Part shown: one piece after another, positions 1 to 6,287 of the stretch
Layout of the letters: every line of letters starts with the position of its first letter
Position numbering within the stretch: position 1 is the first letter of the stretch
Assembly: GCA_018066245.1 (NCBI GenBank)
Contig: JAGHRT010000054.1
Span: 1 to 60,914, forward strand
Length of the DNA: 60,914 nucleotides
Direction of reading: 5' to 3'
From: Candidatus Equimonas faecalis
GTDB taxonomy: Bacteria; Bacteroidota; Bacteroidia; Bacteroidales; Bacteroidaceae
Notes under the pieces: model-generated
What the model saw: only the letters and a program-made list of their open reading frames with translations
What the model was told of the DNA's origin: nothing
Database searches by the model: none
Translations under genes and position numbers: made by a program

Positions 1-520
1 TCGTCATCATGACGAATTTGTATCCACTCTTCTGATGTGCGTGGAAGGTAACAATTAGATTACCACTTCCAGAATCCATATTACGACCAAAAAGCAACTG
101 TCCCTGAGGATTGTGGCAGACAAAACCCGAGCAGGCTCTGGTGATGTCCGGTGCTCCCTCGCCCTCCTTCGCATCGTTATACAGAAGGGAATTGAGTCTG
201 AACATCATTTTCTGATATTCGTCCGGCTTATACCTCAGCTTCGGGTCCCGAACAATCAATTCCTCAAATGGGAATTCAGCGACATAGTCCATATAGTAGA
301 GCCGTCCTTTTGAGACGTGTCTGAAAGACTCGAGAGTTTCCTTGGCTCCCGGTAGGATACAATGGATCTGGTTAATCGGATTAGGAGAAACCTCGCCGAG
401 GTCACGCATTCTTTGGACTGCGAAATCTGTTTCTTTCTTGCATTCGCACTCATTGTCATCCTGACACCCGACAATGGTAAACGTGGCTACAACAGCCAAT
501 AAAGCTAGTAGATTTTTCAT
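1..520 (-). CDS. NAAA/acid-ceramidase-like Ntn-hydrolase lipoprotein (3' end off window)
   Basis: Reading leftward from an ATG at 520-518, 173 codons are open to the window edge, so the C-terminal half is missing. The N-terminus is a lipoprotein signal (MKNLLALLAVVATF, lipobox IVGC, Cys at residue 20) followed by an acidic, Cys-rich stretch. Residues 130-150 read CSGFVCHNPQGQLLFGRNMD. This matches the nucleophile region of N-terminal-nucleophile amidases of the choloylglycine hydrolase/NAAA/acid ceramidase superfamily, where Cys becomes the N-terminus after self-cleavage and is followed by a G-R-N-x-D motif. The roughly 129 residues ahead of the Cys resemble the alpha-subunit length of NAAA and acid ceramidase. 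Expected role: hydrolysis of a linear amide (N-acyl amine, ceramide or peptide-like) at the outer membrane or periplasm; the substrate is unknown. The region is AT-rich compared with the chromosome to its right. Confidence 0.75.
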   Translation of the reverse strand, partial: MKNLLALLAVVATFTIVGCQDDNECECKKETDFAVQRMRDLGEVSPNPINQIHCILPGAKETLESFRHVSKGRLYYMDYVAEFPFEELIVRDPKLRYKPDEYQKMMFRLNSLLYNDAKEGEGAPDITRACSGFVCHNPQGQLLFGRNMDSGSGNLIVTFHAHQKSGYKFVMMT

Positions 521-547
521 TTTTTTATAAACCTTCATTTCGCAACA

Positions 548-826
548 CTAATGTAATTTACGTTTCCAATACCCTGAGTAACAAAAAGCCACCCAGGATT
601 TTGCCATGTCAGATTTCTTACTTAACTTAGTGTTGCGATTAGAAATCAAGCGATAATCGTAACAAGGCATTGCAAAGTTACCTTTATGCAGACCTTCCTT
701 TGCTTCGTTGAGATTAATCTCGGCAAGCTTTGCCGGAGCAATGTACCAAATCTGGTTGTCTGCAGGTTCTTCTTCTTGTGCTTGTGCAGCTATGCCTGTC
801 AGACAGAACAGACAAAGCAGAATCAT
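548..826 (-). CDS. small secreted hypothetical protein, possibly a gene remnant
   Basis: A 92-residue open frame with a plausible signal peptide (MILLCLFCLTGIAAQAQ) and a polar remainder with no domain I recognise. An ATG exists 18 bases further upstream (844-842) in the same frame, but the frame is MKQI, then a TAA at 832-830, then H and the listed Met. The upstream Met with its Lys would be the normal signal-peptide start, so the TAA may be a nonsense mutation in a decayed gene. The C-terminus (SGYWKRKLH) looks abrupt. The function is unknown and it may not be expressed. Confidence 0.3.
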   Translation of the reverse strand: MILLCLFCLTGIAAQAQEEEPADNQIWYIAPAKLAEINLNEAKEGLHKGNFAMPCYDYRLISNRNTKLSKKSDMAKSWVAFCYSGYWKRKLH

Positions 827-844
827 GTGTTAAATTTGTTTCAT

Positions 845-1500
845 AAATTCATGAATTTTAATGTTATTAATATTACTTTTGAGTTTCAGTTACTATATAA
901 AATCTCCCCCTCCATCGTCTGACACTTTTGACAAAGGCACGACGACACACCACAGGATGCCCTCGTGTGGCATCTGAACAAGTTGTATGTGAGTAAGTTG
1001 AATGGGTTATATATCGCGCAGTACCATTTCCTAAAATCATTAGAGTTTAGGTTAATACATTGCTTATTGCTGTGAAATGTTCGTAATGCCATGGGCTCAG
1101 TATCAGGAAGGTACATCATGTATGCATACATTTTCTTGCAAAATTACAAAAATTTCTTGTAATTTGATTCATTTTTCCCCGGTTATTAACAATTATTTGC
1201 GGTTTTCATTGTCCAGACACACGTTTCGCATCATTTTGAAGCGCATATTAGGCAAAAGTCACTTGTCTTTATGATTCTTCATTTCATCCTTGCGCTCTTT
1301 CATGCACTCACGATAGTTCTTGATAGGCATCGGCATGACTTCCTGGTCAGAGAACATAAGGTCGACTAAGGAAGAATTTGAACAACTTCTGAGTAATTGT
1401 ACCTGCAAATGGGCAAACGGTGGTCTTCTTTGCACGGGTAAGGGTGCTTATAGTGCCAACAGCGTTTTCTTTCCTGCTGCCGGTATGTCGGCATTTAGGG
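845..1500. other. gene-poor AT-rich stretch
   Basis: I find no convincing intact gene here. On the minus strand a frame ending at the TGA at 1261-1259 reads SDQEVMPMPIKNYRECMKER and continues to DEMKNHKDK. It has a protein-like composition but loses sense upstream, so it may be a decayed C-terminus (about 1259-1370). The rest is AT-rich sequence without clear signals. Open frames crossing 1320-1800 on the plus strand run through the antisense of the tRNA-Leu gene and are not credible. Confidence 0.3.
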
Positions 1501-1546
1501 GAAAAAGAAAAATCTGCAAGTGCTTGTTTTCAGCAACTTGCAGATT
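1501..1546 (-). terminator. Rho-independent terminator of tRNA-Leu
   Basis: Reading leftward, AATCTGCAAG (1546-1537) and its complement (1520-1511) form a 10-bp stem, and the loop contains a second short pairing. The stem is followed by a T-rich tract (TTTTTCTTTTT, 1511-1501). It lies 8 bases beyond the tRNA 3' end and has no other transcript to serve. Confidence 0.85.
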
Positions 1547-1553
1547 GAGGGAG

Positions 1554-1635
1554 TGCCCCGAGCCGGGCTCGAACCGGCACATCTTTCGATATTGGTGTTT
1601 GAGACCAACGCGTCTGCCAATTCCGCCATCGGGGC
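1554..1635 (-). tRNA. tRNA-Leu (anticodon CAA)
   Basis: The reverse strand gives an 82-nt cloverleaf. The acceptor arms GCCCCGA (1635-1629) and TCGGGGC (ending 1555) pair, with discriminator A at 1554. The D-arm segment is GCGGAATTGGCAGACGC. The anticodon arm TTGGT-CTCAAAC-ACCAA places CAA at positions 34-36. A long variable arm of class II type (ATCGAAAGAT) and the T-arm GCCGGTTCGAGCCCGGC complete it. CCA is not encoded. The anticodon reads UUG. Its 3' end faces the AT-rich left flank. Confidence 0.96.
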
Positions 1636-1675
1636 AAGGAGGGGGAAAGCAGGCACAGACGTGCTTTTCTGACTG

Positions 1676-1707
1676 CAAAATTAAGCAATTTTATCCAAAC
1701 GGCCAAA
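1676..1707 (-). promoter_or_regulatory. Bacteroidota-type promoter of tRNA-Leu
   Basis: On the minus strand TTTG (1707-1704), a 20-base spacer and TAATTTTG (1683-1676) match the TTTG / TAnnTTTG consensus of the Bacteroidota primary sigma factor. The expected transcript start, a few bases downstream, lies about 35 bases ahead of the mature tRNA 5' end. Confidence 0.8.
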
Positions 1708-1808
1708 AAAGCGAGGGGAAAAGTAGGCTTTTCTCGCTTTTTATGCGTATCTTAGCACCGCGAATGACTATTTGCCCTGCATATCGTAACCCTAAACCCC
1801 ATATTGCT

Positions 1809-2792
1809 ATGAACAACTATTGCCTTATAATGGCCGGCGGTACAGGCCGGCGGCTGTGGCCCCACTCCACGGTGGAACGGCCCAAACAGTTCATTGACTT
1901 CTTCGGCACGGGGCGCACCTTACTCCAGATGACCTACGACCGCTTCCGCCGTATGATGCCCGCTGCCCACATCTATGTGGCCACGCACACCGACTATGCC
2001 GACCTGGTGCGCCGGCAGTTGCCCGAACTGCCCGAGGCCAACATCCTGGCGGAGAGCACGCGACTGAGCACGGCCCCTGCCGCCGCACAGGCTTCCCGCT
2101 ACATCAGGATGCACGATGCCGAGGCGTGCGTAATCCTGTCGCCCGCCGACCAGTTCATCGTGGACGAGGACCGCTTCGTGGCTGAAGTCAATAAGGCCCT
2201 GCAAAGGCTGCGCGTGTCGGCTGCCGACCGCTTCGTGGCCCTTGCCGTGCAGGCTTCCCATCCCTATACTTCCTACGGCTACATACAGAAGGGCGAGTGC
2301 CTCACGCCCGGCCTCTTCCGCGTGAAGACCTTCACCGAGAAACCCGACGCCGACTTTGCCGAAATGTTTGTGCAGAGCGATGAATTTCTGTGGAACACGG
2401 GGCTTTTTCTCTGGCACGTCAGCACGCTGGAACGCTATTCGTCCGACCTTCTGGAGGAGGTGATGGTGCACTCGCTGGATGCCTTCCTCCTCGACCAGCA
2501 CCGCGCCGACGTGCTCGTGCAGGAGTGTACTTTCGGGTGGACGGACGTGGGCTGCTGGCAGCGGATGCATGAGGCAAGCCATAAGGATGTGGATGGCAAT
2601 GTCCTGCTGGGGCAGTCGCTCGTGCTGATGGAGGGCTGTGCCCACAACACGGTTACGCTGCAACCTGGACTGAAGGCGATTATCAAGGGGCTGAAGGGCT
2701 ATCTCGTGGCCTGCCACAACGGTAGTCTCGTGATAGTGCCCAACACGCCCGACATGGACATCAAGGCCCTGCAAACACGGTTGGAGCAGTAG
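1809..2792 (+). CDS. manC: mannose-1-phosphate guanylyltransferase
   Basis: A cytoplasmic nucleotidyltransferase making GDP-mannose from mannose-1-phosphate and GTP, a precursor for mannose- and fucose-containing glycans. The 327-residue product starts MNNYCLIMAGGTGRRLWP; residues 10-18 are the G-rich nucleotide-binding loop. PADQF (112-116), FTEKP (175-179) and WNTGLF (195-200) are the other family signatures. The ATG at 1809 is chosen because it places the loop at the normal distance from the N-terminus; upstream in-frame Mets read through the antisense of the tRNA gene. It lacks the PMI domain of bifunctional enzymes. It could feed the glycan locus at 27-43 kb, but it stands alone, ending at a repeat-derived terminator. 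Confidence 0.93.
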   Translation: MNNYCLIMAGGTGRRLWPHSTVERPKQFIDFFGTGRTLLQMTYDRFRRMMPAAHIYVATHTDYADLVRRQLPELPEANILAESTRLSTAPAAAQASRYIRMHDAEACVILSPADQFIVDEDRFVAEVNKALQRLRVSAADRFVALAVQASHPYTSYGYIQKGECLTPGLFRVKTFTEKPDADFAEMFVQSDEFLWNTGLFLWHVSTLERYSSDLLEEVMVHSLDAFLLDQHRADVLVQECTFGWTDVGCWQRMHEASHKDVDGNVLLGQSLVLMEGCAHNTVTLQPGLKAIIKGLKGYLVACHNGSLVIVPNTPDMDIKALQTRLEQ

Positions 2793-2863
2793 CCCCTGCG
2801 GTTGTCTGCCTGCGGCTCCTGTGGGGAGGGGAGCGGCATACGGCGGGCACGGCCTTGCGCATT

Positions 2864-2930
2864 GCCGATGGAAGTCCGCCGATAGAAAGAACCGGCCCGC
2901 CGACAGGGAAAACTGTCGGCGGGCTGGTTT
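2864..2930. repeat. 22-bp-type intergenic repeat locus 1
   Basis: One A-type unit in reverse orientation (AGTCCGCCGATAG, 2873-2885) lies about 22 bases before a facing pair of units that forms the hairpin at 2891-2928. The locus sits in the junction between convergent manC and rnc. Same family as the loci at 5.7, 8.4, 11.2, 14.4, 15.9, 18.2, 20.5, 33.7, 50.8, 58.6 and 60.5 kb. Confidence 0.8.
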
Positions 2931-2931
2931 T
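2891..2931. terminator. manC/rnc convergent terminator hairpin built from repeat units
   Basis: The arms at 2891-2906 and 2913-2928 pair over 16 bp (core CGCCGACAG / CTGTCGGCG, one G-T pair) around a six-base loop, GGAAAA. A T-run follows on the plus strand (2928-2931). It should terminate manC; the T-run on the minus side is weaker. Confidence 0.75.
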
Positions 2932-2987
2932 ATGTTGCGGCACCTCCGTCCGCCCCCTTCTTTTGGGGAGCCGGAGGGGGCGGCGGG

Positions 2988-4352
2988 TCAGTCGGTGGTG
3001 GTGCCTGGAGCCCGTTTGGCAGGGCGGTGGCGGCGCGACGGACGCTTGCGCTTCTCGGCAGGCGCGGCGGCTGCGGCCTCCGTGGGAGCCTGTGGGGCTT
3101 CGGGCTCGGCGTGTGCGACGGGCTGGGGTTCGGCTTCGGCGGGCTTGTCCTTGGGCTTGGCCGTCCTGGTGCGCTTGCGCGGGGCGTTGGGCTCAGGGTC
3201 GGCGGCTTTGGCTCCTTGCCGGTTGCTGCCCTCGGCAGTGTCCGTGGCCTGGGGCGTGGGCTCAACGGGCTTGTCCTTGGGCTCAGTGGGCTTATCCTTG
3301 GGCTCAGTGGCCTTTGCCTTGGGTTCGGCGGGCTTGTCTTTGGGCTTGGCGGCTTTGGGGGCTCGTTTCGGCGCATTGTCCTTGGGCTCGGCAGGTTTTT
3401 CCTGCTTCTGCTCGGCGGCTTCGGCCTTGGGAGCGGGCTTTTCGGCGGGTTTGGCCTGTCGCTGGGCGGTGCGCACGGGCTTTTTCTTGCCGGTGGCGGG
3501 CACTGTGCCGGCGTTGGTGGTGTGTTCTATCTCGGCAATGCGCGGCAGGGCGGCGTATTCCTCGGCTTCCATGGCGGTGCGTTTTTCCTTGCTGCCGAAC
3601 ACGCTGTCCTTGAAGCCCTGTTCGTGGCGCAGGCGGGCGAGTGCCTGCCGCGCGGCTTCCTGCTCGGACTGTTTCTTGCTGAATCCGTGGCCCTGTCCGC
3701 AGGCGATGTCTTCGATGATGACGCTTGTCAGGAACTCGGGGCTGCCGTCTTTCTGCGTTTCCTTGTCGAGGCGGAAGTCGCAGCGGAGCTTGTTTTTCTG
3801 GGCCCACTCCAGGAGTTTCGACTTGAAGTTGGTCTCTTTGTTGGCCGTATCGTCGATGTTGAGGGTCTTTTCGTCGGTCATCTTGTTCTCTACGAAGGAG
3901 CGCACGGCTTCATAGCCGTGGTCGAGGTAGAGTGCGCCTACGAGGGCTTCGAAGGTATTTCCGCCGAGGTTAGAGTTGTGGCAGTTGTTATTGACGTTGC
4001 TGTGGAGCAGGTCAATCATGCCCATTCGTGCGGCCAGCCGGTTGAGTGTTTCGCGCTGCACCATTTTGGAGCGCGTGTTGGTGAGGAATCCTTCGCGCTT
4101 GTTGGGGAAGTGGTGGTAGAGCACGTCGCTCACGGTGGCTTCGAGTATGGCGTCGCCGAGGTATTCCAGTCGTTCGTTGTTTACGGGGCGGTCCTGTCCG
4201 TGTCGTCCCCTGTATTGGAGGGAGCGGTGGGCGAGGGCTTCGCGGTAGAGTTCGAGGTTGTGGGGGTATCTCCCCAGTATTCTGTAGAGGGCCTTGCGCA
4301 GCTGCACGTTGCGTTGGAAGGGCAGTCTGGCTCGGTCGATTAGGTTTCTCAT
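2988..4352 (-). CDS. rnc: ribonuclease III with long Lys/Pro/Ala-rich tail
   Basis: Double-strand-specific endoribonuclease for rRNA and mRNA processing. Residues 59-70 (NERLEYLGDAIL) are the catalytic signature; a second acidic site lies in NTFEALVGALYLD. A double-stranded-RNA-binding domain follows at about 175-245, ending in SKKQSEQEAARQALARL. The protein is 454 residues, against about 220-300 for most bacterial homologues: residues from about 270 onward form a low-complexity basic tail rich in K, P, A and E, with repeated EPKDKP-like blocks and an RKRPSRRHRPAKR end. The tail should be disordered and could bind RNA. The start lies 4 bases after the fabF stop, so the genes are co-transcribed. 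Confidence 0.93.
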   Translation of the reverse strand: MRNLIDRARLPFQRNVQLRKALYRILGRYPHNLELYREALAHRSLQYRGRHGQDRPVNNERLEYLGDAILEATVSDVLYHHFPNKREGFLTNTRSKMVQRETLNRLAARMGMIDLLHSNVNNNCHNSNLGGNTFEALVGALYLDHGYEAVRSFVENKMTDEKTLNIDDTANKETNFKSKLLEWAQKNKLRCDFRLDKETQKDGSPEFLTSVIIEDIACGQGHGFSKKQSEQEAARQALARLRHEQGFKDSVFGSKEKRTAMEAEEYAALPRIAEIEHTTNAGTVPATGKKKPVRTAQRQAKPAEKPAPKAEAAEQKQEKPAEPKDNAPKRAPKAAKPKDKPAEPKAKATEPKDKPTEPKDKPVEPTPQATDTAEGSNRQGAKAADPEPNAPRKRTRTAKPKDKPAEAEPQPVAHAEPEAPQAPTEAAAAAPAEKRKRPSRRHRPAKRAPGTTTD

Positions 4353-4356
4353 AAAG

Positions 4357-5622
4357 TTAGGGTGTGAACTTCTTCACTATGCAGCAGGCGTTGTGGCCGC
4401 CGAACCCGAAGGTGTTGCTCAGGGCCGCGCGTATCTCACGTTGCTGCGCGGTGTTGAAGGTGTAGTTCAAGTTGTAGTCAATCTGTGGGTCGCAGTCGCC
4501 TTCCTCGTGGTTGATGGTGGGGGGCACTACGCCTTCTTCCACGGCTTTGCAGCAGGCTATGCATTCCACTGCTCCGGCTGCGCCCAGCAGGTGGCCTGTC
4601 ATGCTCTTGGTGGAGGAGATGTTGAGTTTGTAGGCGTGTTCGCCGAAGAGCTGTACGATGGCTTTGCTCTCGGATATGTCGCCGACGGGCGTACTGGTGC
4701 CGTGGACGTTGATGTAGTCGATGTCGGCGGGAGTGAGGCCGGCATCGCGCAGGGCTTCCTGCATGACGAGCACGGCACCCAGGCCCTCGGGGTGGCTGGC
4801 GGTGATGTGGTGGGCGTCGGCGCTCATGCCTGCGCCGGCCACTTCGCAGTAGATGCGGGCTCCGCGCTGGAGGGCGTGCTCCAGTTCTTCGAGTATGAGT
4901 ATGCCGGAGCCTTCGCCGATGACGAAGCCGTCGCGTGAGGCGCTGAAGGGGCGGCTGGCCGTGGCGGGGTCGTCGTTGCGTGTGGAGAGGGCGTGCATGG
5001 CGCAGAAGCCGCCTACGCCCGTGGCTGTGATGGCCGCTTCGGAGCCGCCCGTTACCATGACGCTGGCCTTGCCCAGCCGGATGAGGTTGAAGGCGTCGGC
5101 TATGGCGTTGGTGCTGCTGGCGCACGCGCTGGTCGTGGTGTAGTTGGGGCCGTGGAAACCGTACTTGATGGAAATGAGTCCGGCGGCTACGTCGCCAATC
5201 ATCTTGGGGATGAGGAAGGGGGAGTAGCGGGGGCCGAGTTCCTCGTGGGTGAGGGCGTACTTGGAGATGTCCTCTTCGAGGGAGGCGATGCCGCCGATGC
5301 CTACGCCCAGCACTACGCCGATGCGGTTTTTGTCCACGCTGTCGAGGTCCAGGCGGCTGTCGGCAATGGCTTCCTGTGCGGCCACCATGGCGAACTGCGC
5401 ATAGCGGTCCATCTTGCGGGCTTCCTTGCGGTCGATGAGGGCGTTGGGGTCGAAGTCCTTTACCTCGCAGGCGAACTGGCTCTTGAAGCTGCTGGCGTCG
5501 AACAGGGTGATGGGTGCTGCTCCGCTATGGCCGCGCTTGAGGTTCTCCCAGGTCTGGGCGAGCGTGTTTCCTACGGGTGTGATGGCTCCGAGGCCGGTAA
5601 CGACTACTCTCTTTAGTTCCAT
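4357..5622 (-). CDS. fabF: beta-ketoacyl-ACP synthase II
   Basis: Condenses malonyl-ACP with acyl-ACP in fatty acid elongation. The 421-residue protein is full length. The active-site Cys is residue 167 in TTTSACASSTNAI; the two catalytic His lie in NVHGTSTPVGD and KSMTGHLLGAAGA, and the C-terminus has NTFGFGGHN. It sits between acpP and rnc, the common Bacteroidota order. Unusually, a 278-bp spacer separates it from acpP; the spacer carries a long hairpin and a repeat array, so expression may be uncoupled from acpP by processing. Confidence 0.96.
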   Translation of the reverse strand: MELKRVVVTGLGAITPVGNTLAQTWENLKRGHSGAAPITLFDASSFKSQFACEVKDFDPNALIDRKEARKMDRYAQFAMVAAQEAIADSRLDLDSVDKNRIGVVLGVGIGGIASLEEDISKYALTHEELGPRYSPFLIPKMIGDVAAGLISIKYGFHGPNYTTTSACASSTNAIADAFNLIRLGKASVMVTGGSEAAITATGVGGFCAMHALSTRNDDPATASRPFSASRDGFVIGEGSGILILEELEHALQRGARIYCEVAGAGMSADAHHITASHPEGLGAVLVMQEALRDAGLTPADIDYINVHGTSTPVGDISESKAIVQLFGEHAYKLNISSTKSMTGHLLGAAGAVECIACCKAVEEGVVPPTINHEEGDCDPQIDYNLNYTFNTAQQREIRAALSNTFGFGGHNACCIVKKFTP

Positions 5623-5669
5623 ATTTTCGGTTTTTGGTGTGTGTGTGCCTTCCGTTGGGCTTTTCTTGG

Positions 5670-5775
5670 CTGTCGGCGGGGTGGGAAGGCGTAGGCCGCC
5701 GATGCTTTTTTCTGCCGTATAGGGTAGGGGGGACTGTCGTATGGGACAGTCAGCCCTGCCTTACAGGACGGTTTG
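5670..5775. repeat. 22-bp-type intergenic repeat locus 2 (acpP-fabF spacer)
   Basis: About five degenerate units read on the plus strand: CTGTCGGCGGGGT at 5670, a variant GGCCGCCGATGC, CTGCCGTATAGGGT at 5712, CTGTCGTATGGGAC at 5734 and CTGCCTTACAGGAC at 5756. The last three starts are exactly 22 bases apart. The T- or G-run side points rightward, antisense to the leftward operon. Confidence 0.75.
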
Positions 5776-5825
5776 CGGGGGGCGTGCCGCAGGGGGGCGC
5801 TCCGCCTGGATGGGCTGTGCGCATA

Positions 5826-5869
5826 CCAAATGTGGCAATGTGCCTCGGGTGGGTACATTGCCACATTGG
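5826..5869 (-). promoter_or_regulatory. long mRNA hairpin between acpP and fabF
   Basis: The arms at 5826-5844 and 5852-5869 pair over 18 bp with a single bulged base (core TGTGGCAATGT / ACATTGCCACA) around a seven-base loop. No T-run follows in either direction, so it is unlikely to be a simple terminator. It may be an RNase processing site or a stabilising element that sets the ratio of acpP to fabF-rnc mRNA. RNase III, encoded in the same operon, cleaves such duplexes in other bacteria; a role here is inference. Confidence 0.6.
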
Positions 5870-5900
5870 CACGGGAGACGGCGCTGGGCCTCTCCTCTGT

Positions 5901-6137
5901 TTACTGCTGCTTGGATTCGATGAGCGCGATGGCGTCGCCAACGGTTACGATCTTCTCGCTTTCGCTGTCTTCGATTTGGAAGCCGAATTCTTCTTCAAGC
6001 TTCATGATGAGCTCTACCTGGTCGAGGCTGTCGGCGCCAAGGTCCTGCTGGAAGCTGGCTTCGGGTTGTACTTGGTCTTCGGTAACTGAGAGTTTGTCAA
6101 CGATAATCTGCTTGACTTTTTCTGCGATTTCTGACAT
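5901..6137 (-). CDS. acpP: acyl carrier protein
   Basis: A 78-residue acidic four-helix carrier of growing acyl chains. Ser37 in [10 protein letters not shown] is the 4'-phosphopantetheine site. Length, charge and the motif are all standard. It is the first gene of acpP-fabF-rnc, with a strong own promoter at 6244-6213, as expected for one of the most abundant proteins in the cell. Confidence 0.97.
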   Translation of the reverse strand: MSEIAEKVKQIIVDKLSVTEDQVQPEASFQQDLGADSLDQVELIMKLEEEFGFQIEDSESEKIVTVGDAIALIESKQQ

Positions 6138-6212
6138 TTTCTTGTAGTGTTAGGGTTAATAACTTCTTGTTTATGGGGAAGCGGCGGCGGGGATGCGGCC
6201 ACTTAATTGCTG

Positions 6213-6244
6213 CAAAGATACGCCATTTTATCGGAACGGCCAAA
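6213..6244 (-). promoter_or_regulatory. promoter of acpP
   Basis: Minus strand TTTG (6244-6241), a 20-base spacer and TATCTTTG (6220-6213): a full match to the Bacteroidota consensus. The leader to the acpP ATG is about 70 bases. Confidence 0.85.
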
Positions 6245-6287
6245 TTTTTTGCTAAAAAATGCTAAAATGGCGCTGTCCGAGTGGCGG

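Noticed and set aside
1320-1808. Upstream in-frame extension of manC by about 160 codons
   Set aside because: It reads through the antisense of tRNA-Leu and its terminator, has no similarity to the enzyme, and the ATG at 1809 gives the normal N-terminal loop.
3027-4343. Glycine-rich 438-codon frame opposite rnc
   Set aside because: It is the complement of the Pro/Lys/Ala-rich RNase III tail; the RNase III motifs fix the real strand.
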